Shown here piece by piece: positions 5,825-11,462 of a stretch of 11,462 nucleotides of DNA. Every line of letters begins with the position of its first letter. The first letter of the stretch is position 1. Origin of the DNA: an uncultured Eubacteriaceae bacterium (lineage in GTDB: Bacteria; Bacillota; Clostridia; Lachnospirales; Lachnospiraceae); contig CAMEUH010000063.1 of the NCBI GenBank assembly GCA_945938055.1, positions 1 through 11,462 of the forward strand, in the 5' to 3' direction. Made by a program: the position numbers and the translations under genes. The notes under the pieces were generated by a model. It had not been told where the DNA came from. It saw nothing but the letters and a program-made list of their open reading frames with translations, and did not search any database.

Positions 5825-7108
5825 ATGAAGAATTTGGGTGTGTTGAGAAATGAACTGGAGAACGGAATGTATGATGAACTGCTGAGGGATGTCTATGAGG
5901 ATTCATCCATGACAGGGTATCAGAGGGAACGCTATGTTAATCTGTTAAATCTTTTTGAGAAAACTTTTGGAGAAAAGGAAGTAGAAATCTATAGTGCACC
6001 GGGCAGAAGTGAGGTGTGCGGTAACCATACGGACCATCAGAGAGGAGAAGTGCTTGCTACTTCCATTAATCTGGATGCCATTGCTGTTGTTTCAAGAAAT
6101 TCAGAGAACAAGGTCCGGCTTGTATCAGATGGATATCCAATGATTACGGTAGATTTAACAGATATGACAAAGAAGAAGGAAGATAAGGGTTCTTCCGGTG
6201 GTCTGATTAAGGGTGTTGTAGCAGGACTTGTGGAAGCAGGATACCATGCGGATGGATTTGATGCATATGTAACCAGTGATGTGCTGATTGGCGCCGGTTT
6301 ATCCTCTTCAGCGGCATTTGAAACCATTATTGGTACGATTATTTCCGGTCTTTTTAATGAAATGCAGATTAGTCCGGTAAAGATTGCCCAGGTAGGTCAA
6401 TATGCAGAAAATGTATTCTTTGGGAAGCCTTGTGGATTGATGGATCAGATGGCTTGTTCCGTGGGAGGATTGATTCATATTGATTTTAAGGATACGAATG
6501 CACCGGTAGTTGAGAAAGTAAATGTTGATTTTTCGAAGTATGGGCACAGCCTTTGTATTGTGGATACCAAGGGCTCACATCAGGATCTGACCGATGATTA
6601 TGCGGCAGTTCCTAAGGAAATGCGGGCAGTAGCGGAATATTTTGGAAAAGAGGTTCTGCGTGAAGTGGATGAGAAAGAATTTTATGCAAGGATTGCGGAT
6701 GTCCGTAAAAAGACTAATGATCGCGCAGTACTCCGTGCAATTCATTTCTTTGAAGAAGAAAAACGAGTTGAAAACATTGTGAAGCATTTAAATGAAGGAG
6801 ATTTTGAAACATTTCTTCAGATGATTACTCAGTCCGGCAATTCTTCTTTTAAGTATCTCCAGAATGTATATACCAGCAAGGATGTGAAGAATCAGGGAGT
6901 ATCCATTGGACTTGCAGCAAGTGAAACAGCTCTTTGCAAAAAAGGTGCAACGAGAGTTCATGGCGGTGGCTTTGCCGGAACGATTCAGGCATTTGTGCCG
7001 GATGAGATGGTTTTAGCATATCGTGAATTTATGGACAGTGTTTTCGGAAAAGGTTCCTGTCATGTGCTGAAGGTTCGCAAATATGGCGGAATGAAGGTGC
7101 TGGCATAA
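5825..7108 (+). CDS. galK: galactokinase
   Basis: GHMP-family kinase of 427 residues that phosphorylates alpha-D-galactose with ATP to galactose 1-phosphate, the first committed Leloir step, in the cytosol. The galactokinase signature appears as GRSEVCGNHTDHQ at 60-72, the clostridial variant of GRVNLIGEHTDY. The ATP-binding GHMP motif is GAGLSSSAA at 156-164. The substrate-side CGLMDQM lies near residues 204-210, and the C-terminal glycine-rich motif is RVHGGGFAGT at 377-386. The length is slightly above the bacterial average because of an N-terminal extension of about 50 residues, usual for this clostridial type. GGAGG at 5814-5818 sits 6 nt before the ATG. It is the first gene of the galK-galT-orf-pfkB run, with galT 25 nt downstream. 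Confidence 0.96.
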   Translation: MKNLGVLRNELENGMYDELLRDVYEDSSMTGYQRERYVNLLNLFEKTFGEKEVEIYSAPGRSEVCGNHTDHQRGEVLATSINLDAIAVVSRNSENKVRLVSDGYPMITVDLTDMTKKKEDKGSSGGLIKGVVAGLVEAGYHADGFDAYVTSDVLIGAGLSSSAAFETIIGTIISGLFNEMQISPVKIAQVGQYAENVFFGKPCGLMDQMACSVGGLIHIDFKDTNAPVVEKVNVDFSKYGHSLCIVDTKGSHQDLTDDYAAVPKEMRAVAEYFGKEVLREVDEKEFYARIADVRKKTNDRAVLRAIHFFEEEKRVENIVKHLNEGDFETFLQMITQSGNSSFKYLQNVYTSKDVKNQGVSIGLAASETALCKKGATRVHGGGFAGTIQAFVPDEMVLAYREFMDSVFGKGSCHVLKVRKYGGMKVLA

Positions 7109-7133
7109 GACTTTTCATGGCGGAGGTGTTGTT

Positions 7134-8627
7134 ATGTATGAAAATATTGCAAAATTAGTACAGTATGGTCTGGATAAGGAATTAATCAAAAAAGAAGATA
7201 AAATTTATGCGACAAATCAGATACTGGCGGTCATGGGACTGGATGATTATGAAGAGCCTGAAGTGGTGGGGGATTATTCCAATCTGGAAGAAATTCTTAA
7301 GGGTCTCTTAAAAGAAGCCAGGGAACATGGACTTTTGGAAGAGGGAGTTGTGGCAGCGGATTTATTTGACACAAGGCTCATGAACTGCCTGATGCCAAGA
7401 CCGAGTGAGGTCATTGATGAATTTAACCGTCATTATGCAAATTCTCCGAAGGAGGCGACGGATTATTTCTACAAGCTGAGCCAGGATTCAAATTATATCC
7501 GCAGGGAGAGAATTAAACGTGACATGAAGTGGACCGTGGACAGTGTCTATGGTGAGATTGAGATGAGTATTAATCTTTCAAAGCCGGAAAAGGACCCGAA
7601 AGCCATTGCGGCAGCAAAACTGATGAAGCAAAGCAGTTATCCAAAGTGTCAGCTGTGTGTGGAAAATGAAGGTTACGCCGGAAGGCTGAACCATCCGGCA
7701 AGGCAGAATCACAGAATTATTCCGATTACCATTAATGATACTCCGTGGGGATTTCAGTATTCCCCATATGTTTATTACAATGAGCATTGTATTGTGCTCT
7801 CGGCAGAACACAGTCCGATGAAGATTGATAAAATGGCATTTAAAAAGCTGTTTGATTTTATTACATTGTTTCCGCATTATTTTGTGGGTTCCAATGCAGA
7901 TTTGCCGATTGTGGGCGGCTCCATTCTTTCTCATGAGCATTTTCAGGGCGGATGCCATGATTTTCCGATGGCAAAGGCTCCGGTGGAAAAGACATTTACC
8001 GTAAAAGGCTTTGAAGATGTGGAAACAGGGATTGTAAAATGGCCGCTTTCCGTTATCCGAATCCGTGGGGAGAAGGCAGAGCGTCTGGTGGAACTGGCGG
8101 ACCATATTCTTAATACATGGAGAGACTATACGGATGAAGAAGCATTTATCTTTGCAAGAACGGATGGAGAGCCGCATAATACGATTACGCCGATTGCAAG
8201 AATGAGTCAGGGCAAATACGAACTGGATTTGACACTTCGTAATAATATTACCACGGAGGAATGTCCGCTTGGCGTTTTTCATCCGCATGCACAGTATCAT
8301 AACATTAAGAAGGAGAATATTGGCCTGATTGAAGTGATGGGAGTTGCAATCCTTCCGGCAAGATTAAAGGAGGAGATGACGCTTCTTTCCGGATATCTTG
8401 CAAAGGGAGAGGATTTCTCCAATGAAGAATGTCTTGTAAAACATAAAAATTGGGTAGAGAATTTTAAGGGAAATTATGATATAATAGGAAAAAATGAGCA
8501 GGAAGTCATGAAGATTCTTCTTAAGGAAATGGGAAAAACGTTTGTGGGTGTCTTAGAGGATGCCGGTGTGTATAAATGCACGCAGCAGGGAAGAATGTTC
8601 TTTGACCGGTTTATAAACAGTTTGTAG
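7134..8627 (+). CDS. galT: UDP-glucose--hexose-1-phosphate uridylyltransferase, class II
   Basis: Cytosolic enzyme of 497 residues that exchanges UMP between UDP-glucose and galactose 1-phosphate, giving UDP-galactose and glucose 1-phosphate. The length and overall sequence fit the Gram-positive class II GalT family rather than the shorter E. coli class I enzyme. The active-site region is SHEHFQGG, with H267, H269 and Q271 equivalent to the family's H-x-H-x-Q nucleophile motif. GGAGG at 7122-7126 lies 7 nt before the ATG at 7134. It follows galK by 25 nt and precedes the unrecognised gene by 8 nt. The epimerase galE needed to recycle UDP-galactose is not in the window. Confidence 0.95.
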   Translation: MYENIAKLVQYGLDKELIKKEDKIYATNQILAVMGLDDYEEPEVVGDYSNLEEILKGLLKEAREHGLLEEGVVAADLFDTRLMNCLMPRPSEVIDEFNRHYANSPKEATDYFYKLSQDSNYIRRERIKRDMKWTVDSVYGEIEMSINLSKPEKDPKAIAAAKLMKQSSYPKCQLCVENEGYAGRLNHPARQNHRIIPITINDTPWGFQYSPYVYYNEHCIVLSAEHSPMKIDKMAFKKLFDFITLFPHYFVGSNADLPIVGGSILSHEHFQGGCHDFPMAKAPVEKTFTVKGFEDVETGIVKWPLSVIRIRGEKAERLVELADHILNTWRDYTDEEAFIFARTDGEPHNTITPIARMSQGKYELDLTLRNNITTEECPLGVFHPHAQYHNIKKENIGLIEVMGVAILPARLKEEMTLLSGYLAKGEDFSNEECLVKHKNWVENFKGNYDIIGKNEQEVMKILLKEMGKTFVGVLEDAGVYKCTQQGRMFFDRFINSL

Positions 8628-8635
8628 GTGATATC

Positions 8636-9166
8636 ATGTTTTCCCTGGTGGAAAAGAAACAGTTAAAAGACATCGTGGAACGGATTCTTCATGTACCGGG
8701 AAATTTTACGGGACCTGTCCTTGAAATGACCCTGGTACTTGACCATGAAAATGAAAAAGAGTATATTAAAGAAACCACCAAAGACATCATAACCACATTA
8801 AAATCCAAAGGAGAGATTTTTCGGAATGTGCGCCTGAATGTGGTGCAGTGGATGGATAATGAGCATTTTACCAATGAAGTGACAGCCATGTCACTTCTTT
8901 TAATGGATGGGTATTATGAGAATTATCAGGTGGTACCATATGAAAAACAGGCAGAATATCTTATGGCGTATCTGAAAAAATTTCATGCAAGGTCAAAGCT
9001 TGTGATAATTCTGTCCGATTCATTTTCCGTGGGCTCGAAAGAAGGGTTTATGCGGGAGGTAAAGCCGTTTCTGGAGAGGAAGACTATATTAGTAAAAAGG
9101 GGTGCCTTAATTGATTTACACCGTGACATTCAATCCATCACTGGATTACATTGTAAATGTGAATAA
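8636..9166 (+). CDS. unrecognised 176-aa protein in the gal operon, possibly degenerate VWA-like fold
   Basis: I do not recognise a family. The 176-residue product is soluble, without signal peptide or membrane segment. It alternates hydrophobic strands and amphipathic helices: EMTLVLDHE (30-38), VRLNVVQWMDNE (65-76), SKLVIILSDSFSVGS (120-134) and KTILVKRG near 149-156. This order resembles a von Willebrand A or other Rossmann-like sheet, but the first strand ends in DHENE rather than the metal-binding DxSxS. The start at 8636 has only a weak AGGTGA overlapping the galT stop, so it probably relies on coupling with galT. Its last 56 nt overlap the TTG start region of the PfkB gene. Position within the galactose operon suggests an accessory role in sugar metabolism or its control; this is inference. 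Confidence 0.72.
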   Translation: MFSLVEKKQLKDIVERILHVPGNFTGPVLEMTLVLDHENEKEYIKETTKDIITTLKSKGEIFRNVRLNVVQWMDNEHFTNEVTAMSLLLMDGYYENYQVVPYEKQAEYLMAYLKKFHARSKLVIILSDSFSVGSKEGFMREVKPFLERKTILVKRGALIDLHRDIQSITGLHCKCE

Positions 9167-10016
9167 CTTAAGTATCGGAAGTACGAACCGGGCACAGTCG
9201 GACATGGTTCTTGCCGGTGGAAAGGGAATTAATGTGTCATTGATTCTGAATACGCTGGGAGTGGATAGTACGGCAGTCGGATTTGTGGCAGGATTCACCG
9301 GAAGAGAAATTGTAAAAAGAGTGGAAGAAGCTGGATGCAGTAGTCGTTTTATCGAACTTTCAGAAGGTTTGTCCAGAATCAATATTAAGATTAAGGACCG
9401 GAAAGAGACCGAAATCAATGCAGCAGGTCCCAAGATTGAGAAGGAATATCTGGAGGAATTATGGAACATTCTGGAAGAGGTTGAAACGGGCGACATGATT
9501 GTGCTTGCGGGCAGTATTCCGGCATCTCTTCCGAGACAGATTTATGCAGACATTTTAAAACGAATGACACCAAAAGGTGTTAAGGTGGTTGTGGATGCAT
9601 CCGGAACAATTCTGCATGATTTGATTAATTTAAAACCATATCTGGTAAAGCCGAATCAGGATGAACTGCATGAGTTATTTGATGTGCAGGTCAACACCAT
9701 TGAAGAAGCCAAAAACTATGCCAGAAAGATGCGTGAAATGGGTGCAAGAAATGCCATGATTTCTCTTGGGGAAGTTGGTGCGGTTCTGGCAGCAGAAGAT
9801 GGGAAAATCTATTCCTGCATGGCACCGAGAGGAAGTGCGGTAAATACGGTAGGAGCCGGTGATTCCATGATTGCAGGATTTATTACGGGAATGCTGGCGG
9901 AAGTAGGATATGAGGATGCCTTAAAGCTTGCCGTTGCGGCCGGCAGTGCAAGTGCATTTTCAAAAACGCTGGCAACACAGAAGGAAATCCAGGAGCTTTA
10001 TGAGACGCTTAAGTAA
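9111..10016 (+). CDS. PfkB-family hexose-phosphate kinase (1-phosphofructokinase / tagatose-6-phosphate kinase type)
   Basis: Ribokinase-fold kinase of 301 residues, close to the usual length of FruK and LacC. The N-terminus (start)IYTVTFNPSLDYIV is typical of 1-phosphofructokinases and fixes the start at TTG 9111. GGKGINVS at 36-43 is the first PfkB signature and NTVGAGDSMIAGF contains GAGD at 248-251, with D251 the catalytic base. The ribosome binding site AAGGGGTG around 9097-9104 lies inside the preceding gene. FruK phosphorylates fructose 1-phosphate and LacC tagatose 6-phosphate; the two are hard to separate by eye. No fructose PTS gene and no lacA, lacB or lacD are in the window, so the substrate is open. 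It ends the gal operon and is followed by a terminator at 10057. Confidence 0.88.
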   Translation: MIYTVTFNPSLDYIVNVNNLSIGSTNRAQSDMVLAGGKGINVSLILNTLGVDSTAVGFVAGFTGREIVKRVEEAGCSSRFIELSEGLSRINIKIKDRKETEINAAGPKIEKEYLEELWNILEEVETGDMIVLAGSIPASLPRQIYADILKRMTPKGVKVVVDASGTILHDLINLKPYLVKPNQDELHELFDVQVNTIEEAKNYARKMREMGARNAMISLGEVGAVLAAEDGKIYSCMAPRGSAVNTVGAGDSMIAGFITGMLAEVGYEDALKLAVAAGSASAFSKTLATQKEIQELYETLK

Positions 10017-10056
10017 TATTGTATGTAAATTTGTAAAATATTTGTGAAATGTTTAT

Positions 10057-10095
10057 AAAAAGTTGATTAATATTTTAATATTAATTGACTTTTTT
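10057..10095 (+). terminator. A/T-rich rho-independent terminator after the gal operon
   Basis: Arms 10061-10074 and 10077-10090 pair as a 14-bp stem with two adjacent G-U pairs and a very tight loop (about 4 nt if the inner pair opens). The stem is flanked by AAAA on the left and a six-T run at 10090-10095. It is weak in G/C but has the full terminator shape and sits 40 nt after the kinase stop. Confidence 0.6.
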
Positions 10096-10124
10096 GCTCA
10101 TAAGTGAGAAAATAAAGACAAGGA

Positions 10125-10142
10125 TTGTGAAAATAATCACTA
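10125..10142. promoter_or_regulatory. Rex-like redox operator upstream of fucO
   Basis: TTGTGAA-AATA-ATCACTA matches the Rex palindrome (TTGTGAA, four free bases, TTCACAA) at all 7 bases of the left half and 5 of 7 on the right. Rex is an NADH/NAD-sensing repressor that commonly controls alcohol dehydrogenases in Firmicutes. A possible -10 AATAAT (10132-10137) lies within it, so bound Rex would block transcription of fucO. A second, weaker copy is at 10042-10059 (11 of 14). The A/T-rich background raises the chance of coincidence. Confidence 0.5.
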
Positions 10143-10169
10143 AACAAATTATAAAGGAGTGTGCGTAAA

Positions 10170-11315
10170 ATGAATCGTTTTGTATTGAATGAAACATCTT
10201 ATCATGGAGCAGGTGCCATTAAGAGCATCGCAGATGAGGCAAAAGGAAGAGGCTTTCAGAAGGCATTTGTGTGTTCGGACCCGGATCTTATTAAGTTTGG
10301 TGTAACCAAGAAGGTTCTGGATGTGCTGGACGGAGCCGGACTTGCTTATGAAGTATATTCCAATATTAAACCAAATCCTACCATTGAGAATGTTCAGACA
10401 GGTGTTGAGAGCTTTAAGAAGTCCGGTGCAGATTATATTGTTGCCATCGGCGGTGGTTCCTCCATGGATACGGCAAAGGCAATCGGTATCATTATTACGA
10501 ATCCGGAATTTGCAGATGTAAGAAGTCTGGAAGGCGTTGCACCAACCAAGAATCCTGCAGTTCCGATTATTGCGGTTCCTACAACGGCAGGTACGGCAGC
10601 AGAAGTTACCATTAACTATGTTATTACGGATGTTGAGAAGAATCGTAAGATGGTTTGTGTGGATGTTCATGACATTCCGATTATTGCAGTTGTTGACCCT
10701 GACATGATGTCAACCATGCCGAAGGGACTTACCGCAGCAACCGGTATGGATGCTCTTACGCATGCAATTGAAGGATATATTACAAAGGGTGCATGGGAAT
10801 TGTCAGACATGTTCCACTTAAAGGCAATTGAAATCATTGCAAAGAATTTACGAGGTGCCGTAGATAATACTCCGGAAGGAAGAGAAGGAATGGCACTCGG
10901 ACAGTATGTTGCCGGCATGGGATTCTCCAATGTAGGTCTTGGTATTGTTCATTCCATGGCACATCCGCTGGGTGCACTCTATGACACACCACATGGTGTT
11001 GCCAATGCCATTATTCTTCCGACAGTCATGGAATATAATGCACCTGCAACCGGTGACAAGTATAAATATATTGCACAGGCAATGGGCGTGGAAGGAACTG
11101 ACAAGATGTCCGTGGAAGAGTATCGTAAGGCAGCAATTGATGCGGTTAAGAAGCTTTCACAGGATGTTGGTATTCCGGCAGACCTTAAGGAAATTGTAAA
11201 ACCGGAAGACATTCCGTTCCTGGCACAGTCTGCATTTGATGATGCATGCAGACCTGGCAACCCAAGAGATACTTCCGTTGAGGAAATTACGGAGCTTTAT
11301 AAGAGCTTGATGTAA
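10170..11315 (+). CDS. fucO: lactaldehyde reductase, iron-containing alcohol dehydrogenase family
   Basis: Group III iron-dependent alcohol dehydrogenase of 381 residues. It resembles E. coli FucO along its whole length, for example GGGSSMDTAKAIGIIITNPE, RSLEGVAPT, PTTAGTAAEVTINYVITD and GQYVAGMGFSNVGLGIVHSM. FucO reduces lactaldehyde to 1,2-propanediol with NADH during anaerobic fucose or rhamnose use, regenerating NAD. The metal ligands D194, H198, H261 and H275 are present with the same spacing as D196, H200, H263 and H277 of E. coli FucO. I start at ATG 10170 because AAAGGAG (10153-10159) lies 10 nt upstream; the GTG at 10161 is too close to it. The gene stands alone behind a terminator and a Rex-like operator, so it is probably its own transcription unit. 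Other small aldehydes could also be substrates. Confidence 0.93.
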   Translation: MNRFVLNETSYHGAGAIKSIADEAKGRGFQKAFVCSDPDLIKFGVTKKVLDVLDGAGLAYEVYSNIKPNPTIENVQTGVESFKKSGADYIVAIGGGSSMDTAKAIGIIITNPEFADVRSLEGVAPTKNPAVPIIAVPTTAGTAAEVTINYVITDVEKNRKMVCVDVHDIPIIAVVDPDMMSTMPKGLTAATGMDALTHAIEGYITKGAWELSDMFHLKAIEIIAKNLRGAVDNTPEGREGMALGQYVAGMGFSNVGLGIVHSMAHPLGALYDTPHGVANAIILPTVMEYNAPATGDKYKYIAQAMGVEGTDKMSVEEYRKAAIDAVKKLSQDVGIPADLKEIVKPEDIPFLAQSAFDDACRPGNPRDTSVEEITELYKSLM

Positions 11316-11351
11316 TCAGGTGACTACATAATAGAATCTTTTTTGAAGTAA

Positions 11352-11378
11352 GAAAAACGCCCGGCAGAAATGGCCGGG
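11352..11378 (-). terminator. probable - strand terminator hairpin beyond fucO
   Basis: A 6-bp G/C stem (11360-11365 with 11373-11378, 7-nt loop) is followed on the - strand by a T run (complement of 11353-11357). On the + strand no T run follows, so it better suits a gene arriving from the right on the - strand than fucO. Confidence 0.55.
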
Positions 11379-11409
11379 GGTCGTAAGAAAGTAATATCGT
11401 GTTTTCACA

Positions 11410-11440
11410 GGAACGGCATGGCTTCGGTCATGCCGTTTCC
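11410..11440. terminator. strong UUCG-loop hairpin, probable fucO terminator
   Basis: GGAACGGCATGGC (11410-11422) pairs with 11427-11440 around a TTCG loop closed by C-G, with one G-U pair and one bulged T. A pyrimidine-rich TTTCCTCTTT follows on the + strand. The tetraloop makes it very stable. It could end fucO transcription, although 95 nt separates it from the fucO stop. Confidence 0.5.
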
Positions 11441-11462
11441 TCTTTCACAAGTTCATTCAGCG
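11428..11462 (-). CDS. possible C-terminal end of a convergent gene, cut by window edge
   Basis: On the - strand one frame reads LNELVKEETA and stops at TGA (11430-11428). The composition suits the charged C-terminus of a protein, and the - strand terminator at 11352-11378 lies properly downstream. Only 10 residues are visible, so nothing can be said about function and it may be chance. Confidence 0.3.
   Translation of the reverse strand, partial: LNELVKEETA

Noticed and set aside
7578..8300. 240-codon - strand open frame opposite galT
   Set aside because: It lies wholly within the well-supported galT gene, and its Cys/Arg/His/Ile-rich product is typical of an antisense shadow.
10085..10114. 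TTGACT as a -35 box for fucO inside the gal terminator
   Set aside because: No acceptable -10 hexamer lies 16-19 nt downstream; the A/T-rich sequence there matches poorly.
10149..10670. 173-codon - strand open frame opposite fucO
   Set aside because: Asn/Cys/Arg-rich shadow of the fucO codons with no recognisable domain.

Overview
The window looks like chromosome of a low-to-moderate GC Firmicute of the class Clostridia, most likely family Lachnospiraceae. This is judged from protein character (clostridial-type galactokinase, class II GalT, SPL-family radical SAM protein, FucO-like dehydrogenase), strong GGAGG ribosome binding sites, U-tract terminators and A/T-rich spacers. No species call is possible. 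I see no rRNA, tRNA, CRISPR, insertion sequence or phage gene.

Region 1 (2-3571, + strand) is a tight four-gene run: the 3' part of a nucleoside phosphorylase/nucleosidase-like gene, an SPL-family radical SAM protein, a short-chain dehydrogenase and an MFS transporter. Genes overlap or are separated by less than 20 nt, and a strong terminator at 3609-3645 closes the run. A near-consensus promoter sits at the MFS stop codon, just in front of that terminator.

Region 2 (3680-4601, + strand) holds a short aromatic-acid-exporter/FUSC-like membrane protein with an unusual soluble tail, then a YbgC/FadM-type acyl-CoA thioesterase. A hairpin at 4615-4650 separates it from the convergent LacI-family gene and contains that gene's stop codon.

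Region 3 (4647-10016) is a galactose module. A LacI-family regulator (- strand) diverges from galK, galT, an unrecognised 176-aa gene and a PfkB-family sugar kinase (+ strand). The 173-bp divergent spacer carries a perfect 22-bp palindrome, an overlapping imperfect copy one helical turn away and a half-site three turns away. These look like the operator array of the regulator. GalK phosphorylates galactose and GalT exchanges it onto UDP; galE is not in the window. The role of the PfkB kinase in this operon is not settled. An A/T-rich terminator follows at 10057-10095.

Region 4 (10125-11462) holds a FucO-type lactaldehyde reductase preceded by a Rex-like redox operator. Two hairpins follow, and possibly the C-terminal end of a convergent - strand gene at the right edge.

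The window is mostly ordinary metabolism. The parts most worth a second look are the SPL-family protein that appears to lack the classical hydrogen-donor cysteine, its operon partners, the operator array, the Rex-like site, the promoter-terminator pair at 3568-3645 and the unrecognised gene at 8636-9166.
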